The notes under the pieces were generated by a model. It was not told where the DNA came from, searched no databases, and was given only the letters and a program-made list of their open reading frames with translations. DNA of 63,923 bases, taken from Chitinophaga pinensis. Lineage in GTDB: Bacteria; Bacteroidota; Bacteroidia; Chitinophagales; Chitinophagaceae. Numbering within the stretch: position 1 is the stretch's first letter; the number at the start of each line of letters is the position of its first letter. Shown here in pieces: positions 26,978-36,720 of this stretch. The position numbers and the translations under genes were made by a program. The stretch is from positions 1 through 63,923 of the forward strand of contig CAMDFC010000006.1 of the NCBI GenBank assembly GCA_945897185.1, in the 5' to 3' direction.

Positions 26978-29900
26978 ATGAAAATGCAAAAAAGTAAACT
27001 TTTCATTCTTTTAGGATTTTTGATGCTGAGCAGCTCAATTTTGTTAGCGCAAAAACAAAGTGCACCCAAACAACGTGAGTTAGAAAAAATTGCAAGTGAT
27101 CAAAGAATAATCGAATCACAGCGATACGAGAAAGCCATGACCCTTGCTGCACAAAAAGGCTGGAATCTTACCATTACAGATAAAAATGGAAATGTTGCTA
27201 GATTAGTAGGTGTTGACGAAAAAGGTTATCCAATGTATGTAGGCACAGAGAGCAATGTTGTTGCTGCTTCTACTATTGGCACCAATAAACTTTGGACAGG
27301 CGGCAGTTCAGGATTAAACCTTGATGGAGCAAATCCTTTACTCACCAACAAACTGGGACTCTGGGATGGTGGATTGATAAATGCATCTCACGTTGAGCTA
27401 TTGGGAAGAGTTACGCAAAGAGATAGACCAAGTACAGTAGACAACCATGCTTCCCATGTGACTGGAACCCTTATAGCAAGTGGTGTAAATCCCGTTGCAA
27501 AAGGAATGGCACATAGTATCAAAGGAATTATTGCCTATGATTTTTCAAATCATATTTCTGAAATGTCAAGCGAAGGACCTAACCTCTTGGTATCGAACCA
27601 CTCTTATGGATCTATTTCAGGATGGAGATTCAACAGTGGACAAAACAGATGGGAGTTTTGGGGTACTGCAGGATCAACTGAAGATTGGAAATTTGGGAAC
27701 TACAGCGGTGAAACACAAATGTGGGATTCAATTGCCTATCTCTCTCAAAATTACCTGATTGTTAAATCTGCTGGAAATAACAGAAATGAAAGTGGACCGG
27801 CCATTGGGACAAATTATTGGAGATACGATGAAAGTAACCAGATGGTAGATGCCGGTGGCCGACCTTCAGGCATCAATGACCAGACGGGTTATGATCTTTT
27901 ACCTACATATTCCAATGCCAAAAATGCATTGATTGTAGGAAATACATTACCCATCTCTGGTGGATATACAAGTGCTGCTGATGTTGTGCTAAGCAACAGC
28001 AGTAGTTATGGCCCCACCGATGATGGAAGAATCAAACCAGATCTTGTGGCCAATGGTTCTGGACTAACCTCTTCAGGTGCTGGAAGCAATACCACCTATT
28101 TTACTTTGTCTGGAACTTCCATGTCTTCACCAACCATCGCTGGCTCTGCAATTCTTTTGCAGGAATTGTTCCTGAGAAAAAACAACAACAAATTTGCATG
28201 GGCATCTACCATAAAAGGATTAATTCTTCACACCACAGATAAAGCTACAACCACACCCGGTCCAGACTATAGAAATGGATTTGGTTTGGCCAATATGGCG
28301 AGAGCAGCATCAGTCCTCAACAATACCCAGAACAATTTAGTCGTAGAAAAAAACCTGAAAAATGATTCTAGTTTTTCTGTAACTGTTGTAGCATCCGGAA
28401 AAGGTCCTTTGAGCGCAACCATTGTATGGACTGACCCAGCTGGGCCGGTTACTCCAAATGGGGTATTGAACTCAAGAGATAAGAAATTGGTAAACGACCT
28501 TGACATCAGAATCAAACAAGGCACCAAAACCTTTTTCCCTTGGAGATTAAATGGCGCTGCGCCTGCTGATCCTGCTACCCGTGGAGACAACGATGTAGAT
28601 AATGTTGAAAAACTTGAAATAGATTCAGTGCTACTTGGTGAAACATACACCATTGAAGTTAAACACAAGGTAAAGTTTTTAAGGGGTGATAGCACCCAAA
28701 ATTTCTCGTTGGTTGTTTCGGGCATTGGCGGTAACGCATATTCTGCAGCAACCTTTTCGGAACAGACTGGTGCATACATCGACACCCTGTCGTTTGGTGG
28801 CATCAATATAAAATACAAAGACACCTGTAGATCAGCCAGTGATGGTAGATTTTTTACAGGAACAATAGAGTCTGGTGGTTCAAACGCTTTGTTTATGCGC
28901 GTGAAGAGTTGCGACAACACCAACAACACCCGTTATGCTAGAATTTTTATTGACACAAACAATGATGGAGACTTTGGAGATGCAGGAGAAATATTTGCAA
29001 CAAGTGCAGCCCTTTTAAATGATAGCATTTTTAAACCTACAATTGCACTTCCAACAGGTTTTGTTATTGGAGATAAAATGTTGATGCGGGTTATTTTAGC
29101 AGAGACGAATGATCCAAACAGTATTCAACCTTCTGGAAATTATACCAGAGGTGAAATACAAGATTATACATTAGCCATTATTAGACCTTCAAACGACCTC
29201 GCAATGAGCTCAGTAGTATACCCACTAGATGGTGAGTGTGCGGATGGAACTCAATACGTTACCATCAAACTAAGAAATACAGGAGGCAAAGAACAAAGAA
29301 ACATTCCTTTGTCGGTAGATATCAAAGAGGGCGGAAATACACTTTCTACAATTACAGGTGTTTTTAATGGCCCACTTTTACCTGGTGGAGAATCAGAATA
29401 TACTTTCCAAACTCCTTTTGCAATGAAAGCAAATACAAAATATACTTTCACTGCAAAATCAAATTTATTAACCGATCAAAATTCAGAAAACAACCAAGTG
29501 GTTTCGGAAGCAAGTGCGTTAGGCGCAGGTGTTGCCCCAACTTCATTGCAAGCATTGATCTGTAACAACACTGCCGCCTTACTCAAAGGCACTACCACCA
29601 CAGGAAATTACATTAGTTGGTTTGCTTCTGATACCGCTAAAGTTCCATTTGCACTTACAACTGGCACTGCTGTTGCTAATACAACTAGTCTTACTACAGA
29701 CAAAAAGTATTATGGTGCATTTAACGACTTAGCAGGAAGTGTTGGTCCAAAAGACAAAACAGCTTATGCCTCTGGGGGATATAATGAATTCAACGGTAAT
29801 TTTGTACGCTTCTCCAATAGCGTTCCGATGGTGATAGAGTCTGTAAAGATGTTTGTTGGAAACCCTGGCAAAGTAAGAATCATTCTAGCGGATTTAGCAA

Positions 29901-30784
29901 GTGAAAACGGCACTGGAGGATATAGCTATTTCAATATCGACCAAAAAGAGTTCATTGTTTCGAACTCAAGACCAACAGCACAAGGTGGCGCGGTAACAGA
30001 AAATGATCCGAATGACAAGGGCATGGTATTCAATTTAAATTTTGCTGTTTTCAATCCGGGTAACCACGTATTGATTATGCAGTGCTTGGAAGGTGCTACC
30101 GTGTATAGAAACAACAATATAGCCGCCACTCCTTATCCACAAAAAGTGAATGGTGTTAATAGTGCACTCAGCATTACGGGCAACAGTGTAGTAACTTCTG
30201 CTACCGCAGATCCAAGTCAGTTTTATTACTTTTTCTACGATATGAAAGTAGAAATACTTGCAGAAACTTGTCCAACGCCAAAAACAGCAGTAACTGCCAT
30301 TACAAATACTATTCCTACAATTTCGAGAAACGCAGACACCTTGATTAGTTCTGTTTTAACAGGTAACCAATGGCAATTGAATGGCTTTGATATACAAGGT
30401 GAAAAGGGACAAAAATTAAAAGTCACCCAATCAGGCAAATACAGAACATCTGTTGTGGATGATTTCAAATGTGAAAGTCTCTCCGCAGAACAAGATGTAA
30501 CCGTAACATCCGTTATCAATGTTGCCCCAGAAAAAATAAGCTTTACTGTTGCACCAAATCCAAACAACGGTAATTTCAACCTGTCATTCAATGTAACAGG
30601 AAGAGAAAATTTAGGCATTGCTGTAATTAATGCAGAAGGCAGAGAAGTATACAGGCAAACACAAGCAAATTTCAGTGGAAACTTTAAAGGAGGTATTCGC
30701 TTGAACAATCCTAAAGCAGGTGTTTATCTTATCAAAATAACACACGGACTAAACCAATACATGAAACGTATGGTCATATTATAA
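26978..30784 (+). CDS. Secreted S8 (subtilisin-like) peptidase with GEVED domain and T9SS type A sorting domain
   Basis: 1268 residues. The signal peptide ends around SSSILLAQ (residue 25). The subtilase domain has Asp130 (LGLWDGG), His157 (DNHASHVTG), the oxyanion asparagine in KSAGNN and the nucleophile Ser381 (SGTSMSSPTIAG). A P-domain-like/beta region follows, then a GEVED domain (RIFIDTNNDGDFGDAGEIF to GEIQDYTLAI, about 650-735) and a CARDB-like stretch. The last about 80 residues (APNPNNGNFNLSFNV to YMKRMVIL) are a type IX secretion sorting domain, so it is exported to the surface and the tail is removed. Likely a surface protease for nutrient acquisition. Ends at a strong terminator. 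Confidence 0.93.
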   Translation: MKMQKSKLFILLGFLMLSSSILLAQKQSAPKQRELEKIASDQRIIESQRYEKAMTLAAQKGWNLTITDKNGNVARLVGVDEKGYPMYVGTESNVVAASTIGTNKLWTGGSSGLNLDGANPLLTNKLGLWDGGLINASHVELLGRVTQRDRPSTVDNHASHVTGTLIASGVNPVAKGMAHSIKGIIAYDFSNHISEMSSEGPNLLVSNHSYGSISGWRFNSGQNRWEFWGTAGSTEDWKFGNYSGETQMWDSIAYLSQNYLIVKSAGNNRNESGPAIGTNYWRYDESNQMVDAGGRPSGINDQTGYDLLPTYSNAKNALIVGNTLPISGGYTSAADVVLSNSSSYGPTDDGRIKPDLVANGSGLTSSGAGSNTTYFTLSGTSMSSPTIAGSAILLQELFLRKNNNKFAWASTIKGLILHTTDKATTTPGPDYRNGFGLANMARAASVLNNTQNNLVVEKNLKNDSSFSVTVVASGKGPLSATIVWTDPAGPVTPNGVLNSRDKKLVNDLDIRIKQGTKTFFPWRLNGAAPADPATRGDNDVDNVEKLEIDSVLLGETYTIEVKHKVKFLRGDSTQNFSLVVSGIGGNAYSAATFSEQTGAYIDTLSFGGINIKYKDTCRSASDGRFFTGTIESGGSNALFMRVKSCDNTNNTRYARIFIDTNNDGDFGDAGEIFATSAALLNDSIFKPTIALPTGFVIGDKMLMRVILAETNDPNSIQPSGNYTRGEIQDYTLAIIRPSNDLAMSSVVYPLDGECADGTQYVTIKLRNTGGKEQRNIPLSVDIKEGGNTLSTITGVFNGPLLPGGESEYTFQTPFAMKANTKYTFTAKSNLLTDQNSENNQVVSEASALGAGVAPTSLQALICNNTAALLKGTTTTGNYISWFASDTAKVPFALTTGTAVANTTSLTTDKKYYGAFNDLAGSVGPKDKTAYASGGYNEFNGNFVRFSNSVPMVIESVKMFVGNPGKVRIILADLASENGTGGYSYFNIDQKEFIVSNSRPTAQGGAVTENDPNDKGMVFNLNFAVFNPGNHVLIMQCLEGATVYRNNNIAATPYPQKVNGVNSALSITGNSVVTSATADPSQFYYFFYDMKVEILAETCPTPKTAVTAITNTIPTISRNADTLISSVLTGNQWQLNGFDIQGEKGQKLKVTQSGKYRTSVVDDFKCESLSAEQDVTVTSVINVAPEKISFTVAPNPNNGNFNLSFNVTGRENLGIAVINAEGREVYRQTQANFSGNFKGGIRLNNPKAGVYLIKITHGLNQYMKRMVIL

Positions 30785-30801
30785 CCGAATTATTCATTCA
30801 T

Positions 30802-30831
30802 AAAAAGCCAGGCTCATCACCTGGCTTTTTT
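30802..30831 (+). terminator. Intrinsic terminator after the S8 peptidase
   Basis: Eleven-base perfect arms aaaaagccagg / cctggcttttt (30802-30812 / 30820-30830) with a seven-base loop and T-run, 17 bases after the stop. Confidence 0.92.
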
Positions 30832-30885
30832 ATTGCGCTGTTATTATGGTATGTATTAATTTCGCAAAATAAAAATAGCTAAAGT

Positions 30886-33081
30886 TTGTCCTCACCCATC
30901 TTTCTCATCACACCTCCTTTCACCCAGCTGAACACACCCTATCCGGCGTCGGCTTATTTGAAAGGGTTCTTTAATACCAAGGGAATTCCTGTAGTACATG
31001 CAGATTTGGGTATTGAAGTGATTCTGGCTGTGTTTTGTAAAGAGGGATTAACTGCGTTATTTCAAGAAGTAAAAAAAAGAAACGCAACACTATCCGAAAA
31101 TACTGCAAGGATTGTAGCACTGCAAGACGATTATATCCGCACCATCGATGATGTAATTTTATTTTTACAAGGCAAACGGGATACATTAGCACGTGCAATC
31201 AGTAGCAGAAATTTTTTACCCGAAGGGAGTCGCTTTGCACAAGCAGATGATTTGAAATGGGCCTTCGGCAACATGGGTCTTCAGGATAAAGCAAAGTACC
31301 TGGCTACGATGTATCTGGAAGATTTGAGTGACTTGATCAAAGAGACAATCGACGAACATTTTGGATTTAGTCGTTATGCTGAAAAACTCGGTAGGTCTGC
31401 CAACAGTTTTGATGAACTCTATGAAGCGTTACAACAACCCTACACCTATTTAGATAAAATACTGTTGCAGATTTTTGAGAAAAAAATTGCAACCATACAA
31501 CCTGCATTAGTCGCCATCTCCGTACCCTTTCCAGGAAATCTATACACTTCATTCAGGTGTGCACAGTGGCTGAAACAAAACTACCCATCGGTGAAAGTCG
31601 CCATGGGCGGCGGTTTCCCCAATACTGAGCTTCGTTCACTTTCTGATGCAAGGGTTTTTGAATATTATGACTTCATCACATTAGATGATGGCGAAGCTCC
31701 CATGGAAATGTTATGGGAATATATCCATGGTAGAAAAGAAAAGCATGAACTCAAAAGAACATTTACTTTAGAAAACGATACTGTCGTTTACATCAACAAT
31801 GCGAATTGCAAAGATTACAAACAGGGACAAGTCGGCACACCTGATTATAGTGATCTTCTACTCGATCAATACATCTCTGTTATAGAAGTCGCCAATCCCA
31901 TGCATAGCCTCTGGAGTGACGGTCGCTGGAACAAGCTCACCATGGCACATGGTTGTTATTGGGGCAAGTGTACTTTTTGCGATATCACTTTAGACTATAT
32001 TAAAAACTACGAACCCATTGCAGCATCGCTGTTGGTTGACAGGATGGAGGAAATGATTGCACAGACTGGCGAGACAGGATTTCATTTTGTAGATGAAGCA
32101 GCACCACCCTCTTTGATGAAATCGCTTGCCATTGAAATCATCAGAAGAAAGTTGGTGGTGAGTTGGTGGACGAACGTGCGATTTGAAAAAAGCTTTACGC
32201 CAGATCTATGTATTTTACTGAAAGCAGCTGGATGTATTGCAGTGAGTGGAGGTTTAGAAGTGGCTTCAGATCGACTATTGGAGTTGATTGACAAAGGCAT
32301 TACAGTAAACCAAGTAGCACAGGTCTGTAGAAATTTTACCGCATCTGGCGTAATGGTGCATGCTTATTTGATGTATGGCTTTCCAACACAGACAGAGCAA
32401 GAGACGATAGATTCTTTGGAGATGGTAAGGCAGTTGTTTGAAACAGGAGTATTGCAGTCAGCGTTCTGGCATTTGTTTACCATGACTGCTCATAGTCCGG
32501 TTGGACTCAACCCAGAAAAATACAAAGTAAAAAAGCAATCCGAAATCATTGGCAGTTTTGCCAACAATGATATAGATCACATTGATCCAACAGGAGCAGA
32601 CCATGAAAAGTTTGGTGAGGGTCTTAAAAAAGCCTTGTTCAATTACATGCACAGCATCTGCTTAGATCACCCATTACAAAAATGGTTTGAGTTTAAAGTG
32701 CCCAAACCATCTGTTGCCAACAATGTAATTCTCAATGCCATCAATGAAACTTCATTACAACATCAACCCCACAGTAAAGTCATTTGGTTAGGGAAAACCC
32801 CACAAGGTGAAATAGTACAAAAATCAAAGAAAGGCAGCAAGTGGGAAGTAATAAGTCTTAATTTCCAAACAATACAAGGCCGTTTTTCCATCAATGTTGA
32901 ACCATCTAAAGGAGAATGGTTCTTGAGTATTTTACCGAAAATTTCCATACACCAACAACCACATCTATCACTGCAAGCCATCAAAGTAGATTATGAAGCA
33001 GCAGGCTTAGAAGACTTTGAATTGTTCTGGGACAACAAACCCATGAACACCATGCGTAAAGCAGGGTTATTGGTGGTATAA
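30886..33081 (+). CDS. B12-binding-type radical SAM protein
   Basis: 731 residues from a TTG start (TAA lies two codons upstream in frame and the conserved LITPPFTQLNTPYPASAYLK follows at once). The N-terminal about 290 residues look like a cobalamin-binding-type Rossmann domain (PALVAISVPFPGNLYTSFR, VAMGGGFPNTEL), but the DxHxxG cobalamin-His motif is absent. The radical SAM domain has C357, C362 and C365 in GCYWGKCTFC, a CX4CX2C spacing instead of canonical CX3CX2C, and later GGLEVASDRLLELIDKG. It would cleave SAM through a 4Fe-4S cluster to modify an unknown substrate. It stands alone between the subtilase and tRNA-Glu. Confidence 0.88.
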   Translation: MSSPIFLITPPFTQLNTPYPASAYLKGFFNTKGIPVVHADLGIEVILAVFCKEGLTALFQEVKKRNATLSENTARIVALQDDYIRTIDDVILFLQGKRDTLARAISSRNFLPEGSRFAQADDLKWAFGNMGLQDKAKYLATMYLEDLSDLIKETIDEHFGFSRYAEKLGRSANSFDELYEALQQPYTYLDKILLQIFEKKIATIQPALVAISVPFPGNLYTSFRCAQWLKQNYPSVKVAMGGGFPNTELRSLSDARVFEYYDFITLDDGEAPMEMLWEYIHGRKEKHELKRTFTLENDTVVYINNANCKDYKQGQVGTPDYSDLLLDQYISVIEVANPMHSLWSDGRWNKLTMAHGCYWGKCTFCDITLDYIKNYEPIAASLLVDRMEEMIAQTGETGFHFVDEAAPPSLMKSLAIEIIRRKLVVSWWTNVRFEKSFTPDLCILLKAAGCIAVSGGLEVASDRLLELIDKGITVNQVAQVCRNFTASGVMVHAYLMYGFPTQTEQETIDSLEMVRQLFETGVLQSAFWHLFTMTAHSPVGLNPEKYKVKKQSEIIGSFANNDIDHIDPTGADHEKFGEGLKKALFNYMHSICLDHPLQKWFEFKVPKPSVANNVILNAINETSLQHQPHSKVIWLGKTPQGEIVQKSKKGSKWEVISLNFQTIQGRFSINVEPSKGEWFLSILPKISIHQQPHLSLQAIKVDYEAAGLEDFELFWDNKPMNTMRKAGLLVV

Positions 33082-33090
33082 GCTTAAATG

Positions 33091-33115
33091 AAAAATCCCC
33101 GGCATTTGCCAGGGA
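33091..33115 (-). terminator. Intrinsic terminator of tRNA-Glu
   Basis: On the minus strand atccctggc / gccggggat pair with one C-A mismatch around a four-base loop, followed by TTTTT. It starts 5 bases past the tRNA 3' end. Confidence 0.8.
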
Positions 33116-33119
33116 TCAG

Positions 33120-33191
33120 TAGCCCGTAGGGGAATCGAACCCCTCATTCCTCCGTGAAAGGGAGGCGTCTTAACCGATTGACCAACGGGCC
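33120..33191 (-). tRNA. tRNA-Glu (anticodon TTC)
   Basis: The 72 bases fold as a cloverleaf. The acceptor stem is ggcccgt/acgggct, the anticodon stem cctcc/ggagg with loop CTTTCAC gives anticodon TTC, and the T-arm is agggg-ttcgatt-cccct. The discriminator is A and CCA is not encoded, as usual in Bacteroidetes. It has its own promoter and terminator. Confidence 0.96.
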
Positions 33192-33208
33192 GTTTCGTTT
33201 AAGGTGTG

Positions 33209-33240
33209 CAAAGATAAGTTCTTATGAGAAATATGACAAA
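33209..33240 (-). promoter_or_regulatory. Promoter of tRNA-Glu (TTTG-N20-TATCTTTG)
   Basis: On the minus strand TTTG (33240-33237) and TATCTTTG (33216-33209) are separated by 20 bases, the best consensus match in the window. The start point should lie about 13 bases before the tRNA 5' end. Confidence 0.85.
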
Positions 33241-33257
33241 AAAAATCGAATAGTTCT

Positions 33258-33265
33258 TACCTTTG
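33258..33265 (+). promoter_or_regulatory. -7 element for gap
   Basis: TACCTTTG, perfect TAnnTTTG, 31 bases before the gap ATG; no clear -33 TTTG at the expected spacing. The region between gap and tRNA-Glu therefore holds two divergent promoters. Confidence 0.65.
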
Positions 33266-33296
33266 CATCACGGAAAAAGACAAAAGCAATCAAATT

Positions 33297-34310
33297 ATGA
33301 GTACAGTTAAAGTAGCGATAAACGGATTTGGTAGAATAGGAAGACTTGTTTACCGTCAGATATTCAATATGCAAGGAATTGAAATCGTTGCAATTAACGA
33401 CTTGACCAGTCCAGCTGTCTTGGCCCATCTTTTAAAATACGATACCGCTCAAGGCCGTTTTGAACAGGAAGTAAAGGCTACAGAAAATTCAATTGTAGTT
33501 AACGGACATGAAGTAAAAATATATGCTCAAAAAGACCCTGCTCAAATTCCTTGGGGAGCCCATCAAGTTGATGTTGTATTAGAATGTACAGGTTTCTTTG
33601 CTGATAAGGACAAAGCAGCAGGACATATTGCTGCTGGTGCCAAAAAAGTGGTTATTTCAGCTCCTGCTACTGGAGATCTTAAAACTGTAGTTTTCAATAC
33701 CAACCATGAAATTTTGGATGGTTCAGAAACCATCATCAGCTGTGCTTCCTGTACCACCAACTGCCTTGCGCCAATGGCCAAGGTATTGGAAGACCAATTT
33801 CTTATCGTTGCTGGATTGATGACAACTGTTCACGCTTATACAAACGACCAAAATACACAAGATGCTCCTCACCCTAAAGGCGATCTTCGCAGGGCAAGAG
33901 CAGCTGCACAAAATATCGTGCCCAACAGCACCGGTGCTGCAAAAGCAATTGGTTTGGTACTTCCTTCCTTGAAAGGAAAATTGGATGGCACCGCTCAGCG
34001 TGTTCCAATACTAACTGGTTCTCTAACAGAATTGACAGTCGTTCTTGGCAAGAAAACTTCTGTTGAAGAAATCAACGCTGCCATGAAAACTGCTGCCAAT
34101 GAAAGCTTTGGCTATACTGAAGATGAAATTGTTTCAGGAGATGTTGTTGGTATTCACTTTGGTTCTTTGTTCGATGCAACCCAAACAAAAGTATTGACCG
34201 TAGGTGACCAACAAATGGTGAAGACCGTAAGCTGGTACGATAACGAAATGAGCTATGTTAGTCAGCTTGTTCGTACTGTAAACTACTTCGCACAATTGAT
34301 TTCAAAATAA
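33297..34310 (+). CDS. gap: Glyceraldehyde-3-phosphate dehydrogenase, type I
   Basis: 337 residues. It oxidises glyceraldehyde-3-phosphate to 1,3-bisphosphoglycerate with NAD in glycolysis. NAD-binding motif [16 protein letters not shown] (6-21), catalytic Cys152 in [12 protein letters not shown] and the loop [14 protein letters not shown] with its histidine are all present; the C-terminal [13 protein letters not shown] is diagnostic. It is followed by a strong terminator and then pgk, the next enzyme of the pathway. The hairpin between them allows separate expression levels. Confidence 0.98.
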   Translation: MSTVKVAINGFGRIGRLVYRQIFNMQGIEIVAINDLTSPAVLAHLLKYDTAQGRFEQEVKATENSIVVNGHEVKIYAQKDPAQIPWGAHQVDVVLECTGFFADKDKAAGHIAAGAKKVVISAPATGDLKTVVFNTNHEILDGSETIISCASCTTNCLAPMAKVLEDQFLIVAGLMTTVHAYTNDQNTQDAPHPKGDLRRARAAAQNIVPNSTGAAKAIGLVLPSLKGKLDGTAQRVPILTGSLTELTVVLGKKTSVEEINAAMKTAANESFGYTEDEIVSGDVVGIHFGSLFDATQTKVLTVGDQQMVKTVSWYDNEMSYVSQLVRTVNYFAQLISK

Positions 34311-34324
34311 CTTAACCAATACCC

Positions 34325-34360
34325 AAACCCGGCAGCAACCCACTGCCGGGTTTCTTTTTT
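34325..34360 (+). terminator. Intrinsic terminator between gap and pgk
   Basis: Eleven-base perfect arms aaacccggcag / ctgccgggttt (34325-34335 / 34343-34353), then TTCTTTTTTTT-like run. The pgk ATG is only 15 bases beyond, so pgk expression from the gap promoter needs read-through. Confidence 0.9.
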
Positions 34361-34374
34361 TTAAAGTCCCTCTC

Positions 34375-35574
34375 ATGAGCATATTCGAGCAATACAATTT
34401 CAAAGGGAAAAAAGCTTTATTACGAGTAGATTTTAACTTACCCCTCAACGAAAGTTTTCAAGTAACAGACGATACACGCATGCGTGCGGCCATCCCAACG
34501 ATTCAAAAAATCATCAACGATGGCGGTACCGTTATTTTAATGAGCCATTTTGGTCGACCTAAAGAAGGGCCTACAAACAAATATTCCCTCTTCCACCTTG
34601 TTCCACACTTGCAAAAACTGGTAGGAGACCAAAACGAAGTATTCTTTGCCTCAGACTGTATTGGTGAACCTGCAGAAAAAGCCGTCAACCTACTTGAAGC
34701 AGGTGATGTGCTACTGCTTGAAAACCTTCGCTTCCATAAAGAAGAAGAAAAAGGCGATGCTGGATTTGCAGAAAAACTCAGTAAGCTGGGTGATGTATAT
34801 GTGAATGATGCATTTGGGACTGCCCACAGAGCGCATGCCTCGACTGCCATCATAGCGGACTACTTTAGCAAAGAAGAAAAAATGTTTGGCTTGCTGATGG
34901 AAGGTGAAGTAAAGAGTGCAGAAAAAGTAATGCTTCAATCAGAAAAACCTTTTACCGCTATCATTGGTGGCGCAAAGGTTTCAGACAAGATTTTAATTAT
35001 TGAAAACTTACTTGAAAGAGCCACTGATATCATCATTGGTGGAGGTATGGCTTATACTTTCTGGAAAGCACAAGGAAAAGAAATTGGAAATTCTTTGTGT
35101 GAAGAAGATCGTCTCCCACTGGCTGCAGAACTTTTGAAAAAAGCAGCAGCCAAGGGCGTGAATATTCATTTGCCAGTCGACAGTACCATTGCTGATAAGT
35201 TTGCGGCAGATGCCAACACAAAAAATTGCGAGAGTCATGCGATCCCTTCAGGTTGGATGGGTCTCGATATTGGAGCTCAGGCAAGAGCAGATTTCAGAGA
35301 AGTGATCCTCAGCAGCAAGACCATTTTATGGAATGGCCCGATGGGTGTTTTTGAGATGGAGAAATTTCAAGCTGGCACCAAGGCTATCGCAGAGGCAGTA
35401 GCAGAAGTCACCCAAAAAGGGGCATTCTCTCTTGTAGGCGGTGGAGACAGCGTAGCGGCTGTCAACCAGTTCGGCTTTAACAACAAAGTAAGCTATGTCT
35501 CTACTGGTGGCGGAGCCATGCTTGAATTCTTTGAAGGAAAAGTCCTTCCAGGCATAGCTGCCATCAATAAATAG
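34375..35574 (+). CDS. pgk: Phosphoglycerate kinase
   Basis: 399 residues, full length. It transfers phosphate from 1,3-bisphosphoglycerate to ADP in glycolysis. Seen: [12 protein letters not shown] (N-terminal substrate arginine and Asn), [36 protein letters not shown], then the nucleotide domain with [21 protein letters not shown] and [10 protein letters not shown]. Placed 65 bases after gap, with the gap terminator in between and no obvious -7 element of its own, so it probably depends partly on read-through. Confidence 0.98.
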   Translation: MSIFEQYNFKGKKALLRVDFNLPLNESFQVTDDTRMRAAIPTIQKIINDGGTVILMSHFGRPKEGPTNKYSLFHLVPHLQKLVGDQNEVFFASDCIGEPAEKAVNLLEAGDVLLLENLRFHKEEEKGDAGFAEKLSKLGDVYVNDAFGTAHRAHASTAIIADYFSKEEKMFGLLMEGEVKSAEKVMLQSEKPFTAIIGGAKVSDKILIIENLLERATDIIIGGGMAYTFWKAQGKEIGNSLCEEDRLPLAAELLKKAAAKGVNIHLPVDSTIADKFAADANTKNCESHAIPSGWMGLDIGAQARADFREVILSSKTILWNGPMGVFEMEKFQAGTKAIAEAVAEVTQKGAFSLVGGGDSVAAVNQFGFNNKVSYVSTGGGAMLEFFEGKVLPGIAAINK

Positions 35575-35655
35575 CCACTCATCCCAATTTCTTGCACTTG
35601 ATGCAACCTTTTGCGGAAATCGGCTATCTTTATTTATAAACCTAATTTTTTTAAA

Positions 35656-36252
35656 ATGAGCACACGTAATATTGTTCTTTTGGTAGTAGGAGCTGTTGTA
35701 TTATTTCTTGGCTTCAGCGGCTGCAGCGGCTATAACGGATTGGTACAAAAAGACCAGAATGTAAAAGGCAAATGGGCCAACGTAGAGAGTGATTACCAAC
35801 GCAGATCAGACCTTATTCCAAATTTGGTAAACACTGTAAAAGGTGCTGCCAATTTTGAGCAGGAAACCATTACACAAGTAATTGAGGCAAGGGCAAAGGC
35901 AACACAAACAACTTTAAGTGCCGACGATTTGAGTCCAGATAAAATTGCTGCCTTTCAAAAAGCACAAGGACAGTTGAGCGGTGCGATCGGCCGTTTGCTT
36001 GTTTCAGTTGAGCGCTACCCAGAATTGAAAGCTACTGAAGCATTTAGAGATTTGCAAGCACAAATTGAAGGCACTGAAAACCGCATCAAGGTTTCCAGAA
36101 ATGATTTCAATGCTGCTGTACAAGATTACAACACCAGCGTAAAAAGATTCCCTATGGTACTTTTCACAGGTATGTTTGGATTCACAGAAAAAGGATTTTT
36201 CACAGCCGATGCTGGCGCTGAAAAAGCACCGACCGTCGATTTTAATAAATAA
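35656..36252 (+). CDS. LemA family protein
   Basis: 198 residues from the ATG at 35656; an upstream in-frame TTG would add 15 residues ahead of the membrane segment and overlap a -7-like element (TATCTTTA, 35625-35632). N-terminal single membrane/signal segment (NIVLLVVGAVVLFLGFSGC; the Cys could be lipidated), then the LemA coiled-coil: YNGLVQKDQNVKGKWANVES, DYQRRSDLIPNLVNTVKG and the late GTENRIKVSRNDFNAAVQDYN. LemA proteins are envelope proteins of unclear function and typically occur with TPM-domain genes, as here. First gene of a three-gene unit. Confidence 0.93.
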   Translation: MSTRNIVLLVVGAVVLFLGFSGCSGYNGLVQKDQNVKGKWANVESDYQRRSDLIPNLVNTVKGAANFEQETITQVIEARAKATQTTLSADDLSPDKIAAFQKAQGQLSGAIGRLLVSVERYPELKATEAFRDLQAQIEGTENRIKVSRNDFNAAVQDYNTSVKRFPMVLFTGMFGFTEKGFFTADAGAEKAPTVDFNK

Positions 36253-36255
36253 ACA

Positions 36256-36720
36256 GTGGGTTTATTTGATTTTTTATCGAACAAAAAACAAACTTTCTTT
36301 TCAAAAGAAGAAGAGGAGCGGATGGTAGAAGCCATCCGCTCTGCTGAAAAGCAGACCAGCGGAGAGATCAGGCTCTTCATGGAAAAGCGTTGTGCATTCC
36401 TCAACCCACTTGATCGCGCCAAGGAAGTATTTGCAGAACTTGAAATGTTCAAAACCAAAGACAGAAATGCAGTCCTTCTATACATTGCAACAAAAGACCA
36501 ACAATTGGCAGTATTGGGCGATGAGGGGATTTACCAAAAAATGGGACAAGCATTTTGGGACAGTGAAGTGAAGCTGATTTTATCCGAATTCAAACAACAC
36601 CACTTTATAGATGGCGTTTGTAAAATAATCGGCGATGTTGGAGTTGCACTTAAAGAAAATTTTCCTTACGAATCAGATGATAAAAACGAATTAGACGACG
36701 GTATCGTTTACGGAAAATGA
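36256..36720 (+). CDS. TPM-domain protein, cytoplasmic type
   Basis: 154 residues starting at GTG, three bases after the lemA stop. TPM (TLP18.3/Psb32) domain: FSKEEEERMVEAIRSAEKQT then SGEIRLFMEKRC, DRNAVLLYIATKDQQLAVLG and VGVALKENFPYESDDKNELD. Unlike the next gene it has no signal peptide or membrane helix, so it should be cytoplasmic. The role of TPM proteins in bacteria is not established; in plants the domain is linked to photosystem II repair. It overlaps the next gene by 4 bases (ATGA), consistent with translational coupling. Confidence 0.9.
   Translation: MGLFDFLSNKKQTFFSKEEEERMVEAIRSAEKQTSGEIRLFMEKRCAFLNPLDRAKEVFAELEMFKTKDRNAVLLYIATKDQQLAVLGDEGIYQKMGQAFWDSEVKLILSEFKQHHFIDGVCKIIGDVGVALKENFPYESDDKNELDDGIVYGK

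Noticed and set aside
28267-28929. Open frame of 220 codons on the minus strand inside the subtilase
   Set aside because: Shadow of the S8 peptidase frame; Pro/Ser/Leu-rich translation with no recognisable motif.
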